Virus record (IMG/VR): IMGVR_UViG_3300033141_003301
Coordinates: 1-47,834 of that record
Origin: a virus
DNA: 47,834 nucleotides
Direction: 5' to 3' (one strand)
Part shown: positions 8,537-17,299 of the stretch, piece by piece
Numbering within the stretch: position 1 is the first letter of the stretch
Layout of the letters: the number at the start of each line of letters is the position of its first letter
Made by a program: the position numbers and the translations under genes
Notes under the pieces: generated by a model
What the model saw: only the letters and a program-made list of their open reading frames with translations
Database searches by the model: none
Told to the model about the DNA's origin: nothing

Positions 8537-9105
8537 AACATTAACCCTTCTCGTCTCAATACAGGAACATATTTATCCAAATCTCCCCACCTGCTTAAAT
8601 CCAGTTTAAGATATTTCCCGGTCATAGATTTATGTGCCAATGCACCCAAATACCGGCTTATAAGTTCTTCGTTGATATAATCAACATATTCTGCGTCTTT
8701 CAACAGCAGTTTCTTTCCGGCTTCAATTTGTTTCGGATTTATCTTTTCCATTTTATTAACAACATCCAACGCAAATGCTTTCCGCTCCGCTTCGCTGAAA
8801 AATCTTTCCGCAAGATATGAATGGGTCGCTTCATGGTAAAGCAACTGCGGAATAGATTCTGCTTGAATTATCCGGTTCATATTAAGTATAGTTCTTCCCT
8901 CTACTGATAATGCAAACTCTCTCGCTATCCCTTTAACCTTATAAAAACTTCCCAAAATAAATTGACGGCTTGCAGTCATTACGCCAAAATTCATATCTGC
9001 ATATTTAATGACATCTTTTATTATGCTCCTTAACCTATCATCTAATTTTCCTATACCTATATCTATATCATACAGCCATATTTCCTTCCCATTCCGCAAT
9101 TTCAT
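8533..9105 (-). CDS. Putative zinc metallopeptidase, HExxH, 190 aa
   Basis: The sequence contains YHEATHSYLAERF around residue 91. This is an HExxH zincin motif with downstream acidic residues (FSEAER), and a conserved C-terminal ELISRYLGALAH helix. Such small zincins occur in phage head-gene clusters and are often next to MuF. The ATG at 9105 has no good ribosome site. The same frame stays open upstream to 9219 (29 extra codons back to the end of the MuF gene) without an ATG, GTG or TTG, so the real start may be non-canonical. The substrate is unknown. Confidence 0.65.
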   Translation of the reverse strand: MKLRNGKEIWLYDIDIGIGKLDDRLRSIIKDVIKYADMNFGVMTASRQFILGSFYKVKGIAREFALSVEGRTILNMNRIIQAESIPQLLYHEATHSYLAERFFSEAERKAFALDVVNKMEKINPKQIEAGKKLLLKDAEYVDYINEELISRYLGALAHKSMTGKYLKLDLSRWGDLDKYVPVLRREGLMF

Positions 9106-9191
9106 AACAGGACAAAATTTCGGAGGAATAGAAATTGCCCCTCCATGAATATCTTTAAAAGAAAGGAAAAGCTCTTTTTCCTCTATTTTTA

Positions 9192-9530
9192 TTATTTTTT
9201 TGTGTCTTCTGAGGAAAGTTTAAGTCCATCTATTGCCTCTTGCTGATATGCAACTTCTTCTGCTGTTACTGCTATATTCCTGAAAGGCGGCTTTATAAAA
9301 GGCAAGTCTCTTATGGGCGTATCAATAGGTTTAACAGGTTCATCAATTTCAATGTAACCATAAAAACATCTGCAAAGTCCGCCACCGTAACAACCGGCAG
9401 GCGGCATATAGTTTTCATATTCAAGGCTCGGTACAGGAACTACTATTCCGTCGGCTTCCTCACAAAAAGCACAAGTAGTTCTATCTAATACGGAATTTCT
9501 TATTGCCTTTGTTACTACACGAACAGCCAT
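9192..9530 (-). CDS. MuF (head morphogenesis) C-terminal half, separate gene
   Basis: The protein carries the end of the MuF/SPP1 gp7 minor head domain: VLDRTTCAFCEEADG at residues 14-28 and CYGGGLCRCFYGY at 47-59. In most phages these Cys motifs are part of one longer protein that starts with a helical region. Here the helical region is at the C-terminus of the portal protein, whose stop overlaps this start as TAATG. The two halves are thus translated in series. The family role is minor head protein at the portal vertex; in some phages it is injected with DNA. Confidence 0.75.
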   Translation of the reverse strand: MAVRVVTKAIRNSVLDRTTCAFCEEADGIVVPVPSLEYENYMPPAGCYGGGLCRCFYGYIEIDEPVKPIDTPIRDLPFIKPPFRNIAVTAEEVAYQQEAIDGLKLSSEDTKK

Positions 9531-11413
9531 TATTTTTTATAATTGAAAGCTACAATACTTCTGCCCTGATTAATACCTTTGCTGGTGATAGTTCTTGCAT
9601 TTATTTTTATATTTTTATTTACCCAAGTATTGTAATTATCTTCTGCTTTTTTAACTGCTTCACTTATCGTTGACTTGTCATAGGATTCAGCATTCATCTG
9701 TAAAGTATCTTCAATTCCGGAGCTTACCTGAAACTTCAAATCTTCAATTTGTTTCGCCGCCAACGAATTAATAAAACTGTTTACCCAATTCCGAGTGCGG
9801 TTAGAAATAGGAAAATCTTTATCAATTTGAAGTTCTGCCTTGACGCTATCTATACCCACTTGAATAGCTTCCAGCATAAAATTTATAAGCGTCCGTTTAT
9901 AAGTCGCTTCCTTCTTTGCCTTAATATCTTCGGCTTTTATTTTTCCGGCTTCCATTTGCCTTTCGTATTGACTAATTATATCTTCCTTTGTTTTCTCAAT
10001 GTAATCTTCCATGTAAGAAATAATTTTATTGTCAATATTATCCCAGTCTTTTTCAAGTGCCTGAAAATCAATCCGCTGTTCCCAGATAGTAAGCGGTCTT
10101 CCTGTTTGCGGATTTATTTTATAACTGTTCTGCATTTCAGATTCACTCGGTTCTTGACCGCCTTCTTCCTTTGATTCTTTTTCCTTTTCCTGTAATTGCG
10201 GCGGCACCGGTATTCCTAATATGTTAAAAGCCCACTCCCAATCTATCGGAGGAGCTGTACCTATCTTTGTCGCCTGTATAAATATCTCTTTCAATAAATC
10301 TATAATGCTTTCCGACAATTGACTATAATTCCATTCTGCCCTCGGTGCGTTACTGCCAAAATTATACAGCACTAATTGAGGTATAAGGTAGAGGTCAATA
10401 TATTCTTTGAGCGTGTCAAGAATAGCTTTTATTGAAAGAATAAAATTATTTGAGTGCTGTTTGCCAAGAGCATAGCTCCCAACTTTCTGTGCCTGAAAAA
10501 TTAAATCCGGGACAAAAATCGCTCTCGCTTTCATTGTATCCAAATGCTCATGTGCTTTTATGAAATGTCCAACATCTTTCTTGCTTTCCAGTAATTCAAC
10601 AAACCATTGCCTGTCTTTTTCACTCCACATATTTGAAGGTAAAGCGGCACTACCTCCGCTTCGTATATCTTTAACTGTTTGAAGCATAGTTTCAAGGTTG
10701 TCAACTTCCCTGCCGTCTTCTGTTTTAGTTTTTCCCGGTGGAGCGTATCCAATAGTAGGAGGACATGATAATGTCTCCATAAATACATTTTCAAAATCGT
10801 AATAATACCTGTCTATAAACCAATACCGATATGCTGGTCTTAATCTTGACCTGCCGTAATCGTTATCCCAGCGTTTATCGTGCGTAAATACAAAGCTCTT
10901 TTCCGGCGGTAGCTGAACATTTTCTCCTTCAAACATTTGTAATTCAATTCCGCCAAAGCTCCCGTCTTTTTCTTCTTTAAGAGTTATATACTCCGGGTCA
11001 AAAGGTAAAAGTTTTTTATATACTATCCCGTCTCCGTTTCTTTCAAAAATTTTCTCAAACGCCTGAAAACCAAAATTTAAAGCCAGCAAGCTGTCGGATA
11101 CAAATTTATTCCAAATCCTTTTTAGTGCTTTTTTAACAAATTCCCTGATATCTGAATTTTCACATTCAATATCCCACTCTACAGAATGGATAGGAGCTTT
11201 AACAATTGTAAGCGGTGCTATTACCCCAGCGTCGTTTTCCATTTTTTTATAAGTCTGTAAAGATATGTTATCCTCGTTGTAAACAAGTCCTTGAACAATA
11301 GAAGGCATTGTCCGCCCTGGACTCGCCACCCCTTTCTGTTTAAATAACTCTGCTTTGACTTCTTCGGCAATTTCCCTTTGCAAGTCTGCACGGCTTTTTA
11401 ATGAAAATAACAT
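9530..11413 (-). CDS. Portal protein (Mu gp29/DUF935 type) fused to MuF N-terminal half
   Basis: Residues 1 to about 400 match the DUF935 portal family: early KKMENDAGVIAPL, FGFQAFEKIFE near 114, LPPEKSFVFTHDKR, a YYYDFENVFMETLSCPPTIGY stretch near 205-225, and a long helical stem/crown region. A charged linker (KEKESKEEGGQEPSE) leads to a helical domain (about 430-627) ending in INQGRSIVAFNYKK. This resembles the N-terminal part of MuF proteins, and its Cys half is the next gene. Portal dodecamers form the DNA entry vertex. The start has AAAGGAG 9 nt upstream inside the end of the zinc-ribbon gene. Confidence 0.88.
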   Translation of the reverse strand: MLFSLKSRADLQREIAEEVKAELFKQKGVASPGRTMPSIVQGLVYNEDNISLQTYKKMENDAGVIAPLTIVKAPIHSVEWDIECENSDIREFVKKALKRIWNKFVSDSLLALNFGFQAFEKIFERNGDGIVYKKLLPFDPEYITLKEEKDGSFGGIELQMFEGENVQLPPEKSFVFTHDKRWDNDYGRSRLRPAYRYWFIDRYYYDFENVFMETLSCPPTIGYAPPGKTKTEDGREVDNLETMLQTVKDIRSGGSAALPSNMWSEKDRQWFVELLESKKDVGHFIKAHEHLDTMKARAIFVPDLIFQAQKVGSYALGKQHSNNFILSIKAILDTLKEYIDLYLIPQLVLYNFGSNAPRAEWNYSQLSESIIDLLKEIFIQATKIGTAPPIDWEWAFNILGIPVPPQLQEKEKESKEEGGQEPSESEMQNSYKINPQTGRPLTIWEQRIDFQALEKDWDNIDNKIISYMEDYIEKTKEDIISQYERQMEAGKIKAEDIKAKKEATYKRTLINFMLEAIQVGIDSVKAELQIDKDFPISNRTRNWVNSFINSLAAKQIEDLKFQVSSGIEDTLQMNAESYDKSTISEAVKKAEDNYNTWVNKNIKINARTITSKGINQGRSIVAFNYKK

Positions 11414-11414
11414 T

Positions 11415-11567
11415 TTATAAATCTCCTTTTTTTACTGTTATACTTAAAGGCTGGCACTTCCTCCCACACTTAACACATTTGTAGTAACCTTTTTCATCGT
11501 GTGATTTTATTTGAATTACATTTTCCCTACAACAATCTGATACAATTTTTTCTTTTTTAATTTCCAT
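11415..11567 (-). CDS. Small zinc-ribbon protein, 50 aa
   Basis: A 50-codon frame between terminase and portal encodes SDCCRENV, then YYKCVKCGRKC. This gives four or more Cys in a CC...CxxC ribbon arrangement and a Lys-rich C-terminus. Its stop lies 1 nt before the portal start, and the portal ribosome site is within its last codons. No strong ribosome site precedes its own ATG. Small zinc ribbons next to terminase genes are common, but the role is unknown. Confidence 0.6.
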   Translation of the reverse strand: MEIKKEKIVSDCCRENVIQIKSHDEKGYYKCVKCGRKCQPLSITVKKGDL

Positions 11568-11644
11568 GTTTTAATTATAAATATAACATAAATAATATAT
11601 TAAAATCAAATATATAATCCCTTACCAAAGGGTTTCCAAGGGGT
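11568..11644 (-). other. AT-rich intergenic region after terminase with a short hairpin
   Basis: This is the longest clean gap in the packaging block. On the minus strand CCCTT-TGGT-AAGGG forms a 5-bp stem just after the terminase stop, followed by an ATTATATATTT run and then very AT-rich DNA up to the next gene. It could be a weak terminator, a promoter for the head genes, or both. No clear -35/-10 pair can be assigned. Confidence 0.3.
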
Positions 11645-13348
11645 TTAATGTCGCTTCGTTGTTAACGGTAAACCCCCTCCGTAACTTTTAGACATACTGC
11701 CGGAAGTTTCTTTCGGGACACTCTTTGTTTCTTTTCCCATTGTTCCCGGCGTTGACTTCGGAGCTGATGATTCAACTGCAACTGCCTCCCTTCCAAACCA
11801 ATAACATACTCCAGCTACGGCGTCACTGATATCTTTACTTCCTTTCGGAGGATGGTCAACTTTTTTCCCTTTAATCAGTTCAAGTTCTTCAAGTTCACGA
11901 ATTAGATATTCAACGGGAGTTCTGGGTTGTCTTCCTTCAAGGTCTTCGTAATCGGCATAAGGAAATTCTATCAATCCCTGATATAAAAAAGATTTAAGCT
12001 GGTCATAAGGTTCAATAGTTCTGTCAACTGACAGCAATGATGTGCTGTATCCTTTCCTTTGAAGTATCTGCCGAGAGTCAACACTTTGCCAGCCGTCGTA
12101 GCTTACTTTACCTATTTGAAATTTACGCCTTGAAAGCTCGTAAATTCTTTCACGAACTTCACTAAATTGTATTTCACTCCCGGGTTTCGCTGTTAATCTT
12201 AAAAGCAAATCAATAATAACCTTGCCGTCCTCCCAATGTCCCATTGCAAATCCACAAGAGTCTTTTGACAATGCCAAGTCAACATGGATAACATAATTAC
12301 TTATACTTTTACACCAAAAATCAGGGTCAATATCTTCACTTCCTATTACTGGATTTTCTCTTTCTGATATTGCGTTTTTTATTTTGTCATAAAGTTTTAT
12401 GTAAGGCTCAAGAGATTTTGACGGCATTGCCATTAAATCCCTTTCAGCTTTTTCCGGATTTTTTTCAAAATCTTCTTTATGTTCAATAGGTATCATTAAT
12501 GATTTATATTTAAACTTTTCTCCGCTATAACTTTCAGGCGGCTTCATTTCCCATAGAGCTTTCCGGTCTTTATAAATTCGGTTATTCGGGTCAGCTTCCC
12601 GGAGCTTTCTTTCAATGTAGTCATTTACATACCGAGGAGAGCTTATAATAACCAGCTTGCCATAGTTGCGGAAATTTTCATTGCCTCTACTTCTTATTCT
12701 TCTGTTAATTGCATTATACATTTCTTCTGCATAATCTTTTCTTTCAGTAACAGTATAAAAAGCGGCTTCGTCCATAATTGCTGAAAAAACGTTCATACCA
12801 AGAGGAAATGTTTCAAGACTGCCTCCCGGGACTACTCTTACATTTTTTGGAAATCTTAACTCACTTTTAACATAAGGATTAGGTGGATAATATTTTTGAA
12901 ACCAAAACGAATTATCAATTTTATTTTTTATCTCTCCAAACACCACTCTCCTTGCCTGCGGTTCTTTCGTGCTTACGTTTATAAAATCAATTTCGCTTCC
13001 TTCTCCAAGTCCAAAATATTCCTGCGGATTTTTAAGAGCTAATACCCTCATTATTTCATAGCAAGCGATTATACTTGACTCATAGCTTTTTCCTGCCCCA
13101 ATACCTCTGCAAAGTACTGCTTCAGTCTTTCCACTTTTATAAAAGTTCTCAAGGTCGCAAATGATACTTTCCCATACATCATCTCTACCAAGATAATAAG
13201 GACTTGTAATAAATTCTCTTATGGGCGGAATCCTGTGTTCATATTCGGGGTTATCAACAATAAATCTTAACTCTTTTATAGCTTCGTCGCCTAAATCTGC
13301 TATTAATCCTTCAGCTTCCGCTTTAATTTGTGTCAGATTTTTGTTCAT
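11645..13348 (-). CDS. terL: Terminase large subunit
   Basis: Seen in the product (567 aa from this start) are a Walker A GIGAGKS near residues 82-88, a Walker B FSAIMDEAAF with the catalytic Asp-Glu near 193-194, a coupling motif region (VIISSPRYVND), and the RNase H-like nuclease start IHVDLALSKDSCGFAMGHW with the first metal Asp. The C-terminus is Ser/Gly/Lys-rich. It packages DNA through the portal. An alternative ATG at 13366 would add six residues; the MNKNL start at 13348 is preferred because it looks like a natural N-terminus. Either start overlaps the DpdA-like fusion gene upstream, so the two are co-translated. Confidence 0.92.
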   Translation of the reverse strand: MNKNLTQIKAEAEGLIADLGDEAIKELRFIVDNPEYEHRIPPIREFITSPYYLGRDDVWESIICDLENFYKSGKTEAVLCRGIGAGKSYESSIIACYEIMRVLALKNPQEYFGLGEGSEIDFINVSTKEPQARRVVFGEIKNKIDNSFWFQKYYPPNPYVKSELRFPKNVRVVPGGSLETFPLGMNVFSAIMDEAAFYTVTERKDYAEEMYNAINRRIRSRGNENFRNYGKLVIISSPRYVNDYIERKLREADPNNRIYKDRKALWEMKPPESYSGEKFKYKSLMIPIEHKEDFEKNPEKAERDLMAMPSKSLEPYIKLYDKIKNAISERENPVIGSEDIDPDFWCKSISNYVIHVDLALSKDSCGFAMGHWEDGKVIIDLLLRLTAKPGSEIQFSEVRERIYELSRRKFQIGKVSYDGWQSVDSRQILQRKGYSTSLLSVDRTIEPYDQLKSFLYQGLIEFPYADYEDLEGRQPRTPVEYLIRELEELELIKGKKVDHPPKGSKDISDAVAGVCYWFGREAVAVESSAPKSTPGTMGKETKSVPKETSGSMSKSYGGGLPLTTKRH

Positions 13349-14807
13349 TCTTTTCCAATACCTCATCTAATACGTCTAACACTCTCCTTTTATCTTTTTC
13401 AGGTAATTTGTTTATACGATTTGATATTACAGATATGATATTAGTAGTATTATTGTTGATTTGTATGTTCTTTGAAGGTCTTAATACATAATCTTTTAAT
13501 CGTAATCCTTCTTCAAGAGCAAACAACATCTGTGAAACATTTTTATCAGGTAATCCCCCGTCAAGAAGTTCAAAGTAATAGGCGACACTTAATCTTGCTC
13601 CTTTAATCTCTTGTAATCTATCCAGCCATTCAAGTATATTTTCTCTTGACCTGCCTACTACTGGGAATATGTTTTTAAACTCTTTTCTCATACCACATAC
13701 TATAGTCTCATTTTCTTTAGGCTCTACATATAGAATACACTTATCAGAAGCATAACAATTATTGCAATACAATGGAAAGTTCTGTGCATATTCTCCGGTT
13801 TTAAATCCAAACATGTTACCTTTCATCTTTTTTAAATGATTTCTCCGTCGCTTCTCCCTTAACTCTGGATTATTCTCAAGTATGATTTGTATCTTTCCTT
13901 TATTTTTTTCAAATCCATTCGGTTTTTTACCCTCATCCTTTCGGGGACTTTCCTCTTTCCAATACTTTTTACTGTGCATATCAATATACTTTTCAAATGC
14001 TTTCCAAGAATATATATTTAATTTATCAACTTCATTATAGTCATCATTACTGATTTTCTTATAATTTAAACCGTATTCTTCAATTTTTGATTTATATCTT
14101 AACCGTTGTTTTTTCTCGTCTTTCCCGAAATGTAACATCTTATTTCCGGTAAAGATATATGTAATTCCAAATCTACCCCCACTTAACCAAGAAGTACTGT
14201 CAACAGAGTAAAATGGTATTTTTAACATTTGCTTTTCTTTAGTCATAGCAAATCCATGAACTTTTGTGCCGTATTTCTTTGCTACATTAAGTTTGCTTAT
14301 ATAAGTTCCGTCAGGCAGGCTTCCTTCAATTCCAACATAATCAAACTCTTTACACATCTTCTCCCACTCTTTTTCTTTATTCGGAATACCTTTATTATGC
14401 CAAACGGGAATTATCGTTGCACCTGTTTCTATTAATTGCTTACGCCATTCAACCACCTTTTTATAATCAACCAATTCACCTATGTCCAGCTCTACAAAAT
14501 AATCTACATAATCCTTTACTTCTATAATCCAATTTATGTATTCTTTAACATATCCATCGTAATTAAGATTACTTTTACTTTGCTTCATTACAGCTACACC
14601 ATGTCCTATCCCTTCTTCACTAAAAAAAGTATGTGCTCCACTGTCTATAAGAATTGTAGCCCCTGAATCTTTTAGTTTTTTGAATTGACTTTTAACTTCC
14701 GTTATATTTTTATTTTTATATATAAAATAACTCCCAAGGACATTTTTTACTTTACAATCATATAAGACTTTATAATGCCCTTCTAACCCTGCAAAGAAAA
14801 TTTTCAT
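13323..14807 (-). CDS. DpdA/TGT-like guanine transglycosylase fused to zinc-containing terminase-small-like half
   Basis: Residues 1 to about 235 look like a TGT-type TIM barrel. DSGAHTFF at 55-62 corresponds to the DSGGFQ motif, ELDIGE at 106-111 to the second active-site Asp, and SVDSTSWLSGGRFG at 201-214 to the nucleophile Asp region. This is the arrangement of DpdA enzymes that exchange guanine for a 7-deazaguanine in phage DNA. After a Lys-rich linker (about 280-340) comes FKTGEYA, a four-Cys site (C348, C351, C357, C371) and a helical region with KGARLSVAYYFELLDGG and DKNVS. This resembles small proteins encoded just before terL. The gene overlaps terL downstream and the methyltransferase upstream by 4 nt. 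Transglycosylase fold: good support. Terminase-small role of the C-terminal half: inferred from motif style and position. No zinc site typical of bacterial TGT (CxCxxC-H) is seen in the barrel. Confidence 0.72.
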   Translation of the reverse strand: MKIFFAGLEGHYKVLYDCKVKNVLGSYFIYKNKNITEVKSQFKKLKDSGATILIDSGAHTFFSEEGIGHGVAVMKQSKSNLNYDGYVKEYINWIIEVKDYVDYFVELDIGELVDYKKVVEWRKQLIETGATIIPVWHNKGIPNKEKEWEKMCKEFDYVGIEGSLPDGTYISKLNVAKKYGTKVHGFAMTKEKQMLKIPFYSVDSTSWLSGGRFGITYIFTGNKMLHFGKDEKKQRLRYKSKIEEYGLNYKKISNDDYNEVDKLNIYSWKAFEKYIDMHSKKYWKEESPRKDEGKKPNGFEKNKGKIQIILENNPELREKRRRNHLKKMKGNMFGFKTGEYAQNFPLYCNNCYASDKCILYVEPKENETIVCGMRKEFKNIFPVVGRSRENILEWLDRLQEIKGARLSVAYYFELLDGGLPDKNVSQMLFALEEGLRLKDYVLRPSKNIQINNNTTNIISVISNRINKLPEKDKRRVLDVLDEVLEKNEQKSDTN

Positions 14808-15370
14808 AACTTTTTACCTGCAATTAATGTCCAGTAAAATTTTTTACTTTCTACTTCTGCCTGTTTTACATATTCTAACATACTAATATTCATGTTATTT
14901 AATAATCTTATTATGTGATTACTTTTAATATTAAAATGTTTATGATAAATATTGCTTTTTTTCTTTTCTTTCTCCGGGAACGATAACACAATTACACCTT
15001 TTTTTCTTAAAAGCTTTACTAATTGATTTAATGAACTTTCAATACTTTTTGATAAATGTTCAATTGTTTCCAAACATACAATAACATCAAACTTTGTTTT
15101 TACGTTATTAATAAAATTATTTTCAAAATATTTTATGTTTTCTTTTTTGTAATACTTTTGTGCATAAGCTATAGCTTCACTTGATATGTCATATCCTATT
15201 ACTTCTTTTGCCTTTTCTGATAATATAAAACTTCCATATCCACAACCACACCCTACATCAGCTACAATTTTATTAATACAATATTTTGAAGAAATATAAT
15301 ATCTCGTTAAATGGTCTTTAGGAATATTTTTTAAATCACATTCCATTACCCTTTCTCCTATTTTTTTCAT
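14804..15370 (-). CDS. Class I SAM-dependent methyltransferase, 188 aa
   Basis: Motif I VADVGCGCGYGSFIL is near residues 36-50, an acidic strand end GYDIS near 68-72 would bind the ribose, and FDVIVCLETIEHL near 103-115 is the usual motif IV/post-IV of small-molecule (UbiG/Methyltransf_11-like) enzymes. No DNA-methylase NPPY or DPPY motif is present. It sits with 4-nt overlaps between the DpdA-like fusion and the glycosyltransferase, inside the 7-deazaguanine operon. A role in methylating the modified base, its sugar or a precursor is inferred. An alternative is a function in host surface glycan modification together with the glycosyltransferase. Confidence 0.8.
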   Translation of the reverse strand: MKKIGERVMECDLKNIPKDHLTRYYISSKYCINKIVADVGCGCGYGSFILSEKAKEVIGYDISSEAIAYAQKYYKKENIKYFENNFINNVKTKFDVIVCLETIEHLSKSIESSLNQLVKLLRKKGVIVLSFPEKEKKKSNIYHKHFNIKSNHIIRLLNNMNISMLEYVKQAEVESKKFYWTLIAGKKL

Positions 15371-16470
15371 AGCTCAAACCCCATTGTTTTTAAATAGGTC
15401 TTCCAGCTATTATCATGTTTTCTTATTACTTCATCTTTCAATTTAAAATCAACATCTTTTTGCTCAAACAAATCTTTTAATTTCCTTTCTGCGTCATCTA
15501 TATCATTTTGTATATATAAATATCTTGGGTCATTTTTTAATTCATTTGGAAAATCTCTCCACATTGGATATAATACCTTACAATTAAATGTAAGAGCTTC
15601 AAGAAGTGTCCAACTTACCCAATCTTGATAAGCACAGTTAAACTGTATCTCTGCCTTACATAGTAGAGTATAATAATCAAGCTTATTTTTAGTGTCCACT
15701 ATCTCAAGATTTTTTATCTTACCTTGCATTTTTCTTAATCTTTCAATAACGCCACTATCATTTGATATACAATTTCTGGGATTTACCAACTTAAAATTTA
15801 TATCAGGACATCTTTCAACTAAATCTAAAAAAAAGTGAGGATTTTTTTCTTTGTCAAATCTTGAAGAAAACAATACAAAAGGTTCTTTCTGCTGCCATTT
15901 AAATCCCATTTCCTTTATTTGTTCAAGTAATTTTTTTGAATTATAAGGAAGACCTATACAATATATATTTTTACTATTGTATCCTGCACTTATACATTTG
16001 TCTTTCAATATAGCAGAAGTAACAAATATAAAGTCATAACCCCTTGATAGTCCTCTTTCAACATCACGTATCCAATATCTCATTGGAAAAGTAAAATCCC
16101 ATTCATCAACACTTTGTGCATGAAGAAAACAACCAACCTTGAATCTTATTCCCGTTATATCTCTTATGTAAAATAAACTTTCAACTCCAGGTTGCCAAAA
16201 ATCTTCTGTATATATTACATCTTCATCAGTAATATACCCGGTTTCCAGTAAAAATATTACTTTTTCAATCTGCGTCATTGCATAAATACTTCTTCCATAG
16301 GCGTCTAATACTACCCCAGCTTTTATCTCATTTCTATCTTTCTCCCCTTCAACTCTCATAAAATCAATTCCATATTTTCGGAAATTACTTTCTGCCCAGC
16401 CACCTTTACAGCTCATAAACCAAGTATATCGTTCTTTATAAGGTTCTAACGGTAAGTAAAATAATTTCAT
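15367..16470 (-). CDS. GT-B type glycosyltransferase, 367 aa
   Basis: The C-terminal half shows the GT4-like donor-binding layout: FVLFSSRFDKEKNPHFFLDL around residues 218-237, then IVDTKNKLDYYTLLCKAEI, and WTLLEALTFNCKVLYP around 300-315 with the Glu usual in retaining GT-B enzymes. The N-terminal half is a degenerate Rossmann domain with FLHAQSVDEWDF. No signal peptide or membrane anchor is visible, so it acts in the cytoplasm. It overlaps both neighbours by 4 nt. In this context it could glycosylate a hypermodified DNA base, as phage glucosyltransferases do for hydroxymethyl-cytosine. That role is inferred. Confidence 0.78.
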   Translation of the reverse strand: MKLFYLPLEPYKERYTWFMSCKGGWAESNFRKYGIDFMRVEGEKDRNEIKAGVVLDAYGRSIYAMTQIEKVIFLLETGYITDEDVIYTEDFWQPGVESLFYIRDITGIRFKVGCFLHAQSVDEWDFTFPMRYWIRDVERGLSRGYDFIFVTSAILKDKCISAGYNSKNIYCIGLPYNSKKLLEQIKEMGFKWQQKEPFVLFSSRFDKEKNPHFFLDLVERCPDINFKLVNPRNCISNDSGVIERLRKMQGKIKNLEIVDTKNKLDYYTLLCKAEIQFNCAYQDWVSWTLLEALTFNCKVLYPMWRDFPNELKNDPRYLYIQNDIDDAERKLKDLFEQKDVDFKLKDEVIRKHDNSWKTYLKTMGFEL

Positions 16471-16805
16471 TTTGTTACCTCAGCTCCATTTTCATTGTCT
16501 TCTAAAACTTTTACAGAAGTGCAGTTAAATTGTTTGAGTATCTTTTCTGCTATATCCTCGCAACTCATATTTCCAAATTTTAAATATTGATAAGCATAAC
16601 TTTTATTGACACCATATTTGATTATTAAATAATTTTTAATAGCTTTTTTAAAATTAATTATTTCTATTTCCCGGTTATTATGACTTACTTCTTTTTTTAC
16701 TATTATTCTAAAAATATGTCTATGTAAATTTTTTAAATAATTTTCTGCCTCTGGGTATTTATGAACACCTTCAATATCTAATTTTACAATTATATACCTT
16801 TGCAT
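16467..16805 (-). CDS. QueD/PTPS-like paralogue lacking the catalytic Cys
   Basis: The 112-residue protein can be laid over the canonical QueD at 17918-18265. His15, His28 and His30 (LHRH) fall at the same residue numbers as the three zinc ligands. SCEDIAEKIL matches the TSENLACYL helix, and VKVLED matches VRVYES at the end. QueD's catalytic Cys24 is Leu here, and its Asp-His pair (residues 65-66) is missing. So it likely binds zinc and a pterin- or deazaguanine-like ligand but cannot do the same chemistry. From memory, a QueD-related decarboxylase of CDG (DpdL) has been proposed in phages; this gene is a candidate for that type of role. It overlaps glycosyltransferase and folE. Confidence 0.65.
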   Translation of the reverse strand: MQRYIIVKLDIEGVHKYPEAENYLKNLHRHIFRIIVKKEVSHNNREIEIINFKKAIKNYLIIKYGVNKSYAYQYLKFGNMSCEDIAEKILKQFNCTSVKVLEDNENGAEVTK

Positions 16806-17299
16806 AACCTAAAAAATTCTTCTCTTACTTTCATTTTATCAAATACACCTCTTATCGCACTCGTAACCATTACAGAATTTTCTTTTTTCACCCCTCGCAT
16901 TATCATACACAAATGTTGACCTTCAACGACACAAATACAACCTTCTGGCTTCATTTCTTTTTCAAGATAACTTACTATTTCCTCGGTCATACGTTCTTGT
17001 ATCTGCGGTTTTGAAGCAAACTTATCAACTAATCTCGCTAACTTACTTATTCCACATATTTTTTTCCCGGGTATATATCCAATATGAGCTTTTCCAAAAA
17101 AAGGTAATAGGTGATGTGAACAAAAGGAATAAAAATTTATATCTTTGAGTATTATCATTTGATTATATCCAGGGTTTTTAAATGTAGTAAATTTAAAGTT
17201 TTTCTTATCTTTCATTTCATTAAAAAAATTTTTAATCCTTGTCGGGGTATTTCTAATTTCTTCTTCGTTAAACAGTTTATTGCTTATTTCTATTTTCAT
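16790..17299 (-). CDS. folE: GTP cyclohydrolase I (type IA)
   Basis: The 169-residue enzyme has all family motifs. FCSHHLLPFFG has zinc ligands Cys60 and His63, ISKLARLVDKFASKPQIQERMT is at 84-105, and CVVEGQHLCMIMRG holds the third zinc ligand Cys131. It converts GTP to dihydroneopterin triphosphate, the first step of the 7-deazaguanine pathway. It is slightly short at the N-terminus, which is usual for phage versions. It overlaps queE by 4 nt and the QueD-like gene by 16 nt. A second, unrelated GTP cyclohydrolase is encoded at 41693-43573. Confidence 0.93.
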   Translation of the reverse strand: MKIEISNKLFNEEEIRNTPTRIKNFFNEMKDKKNFKFTTFKNPGYNQMIILKDINFYSFCSHHLLPFFGKAHIGYIPGKKICGISKLARLVDKFASKPQIQERMTEEIVSYLEKEMKPEGCICVVEGQHLCMIMRGVKKENSVMVTSAIRGVFDKMKVREEFFRLCKGI

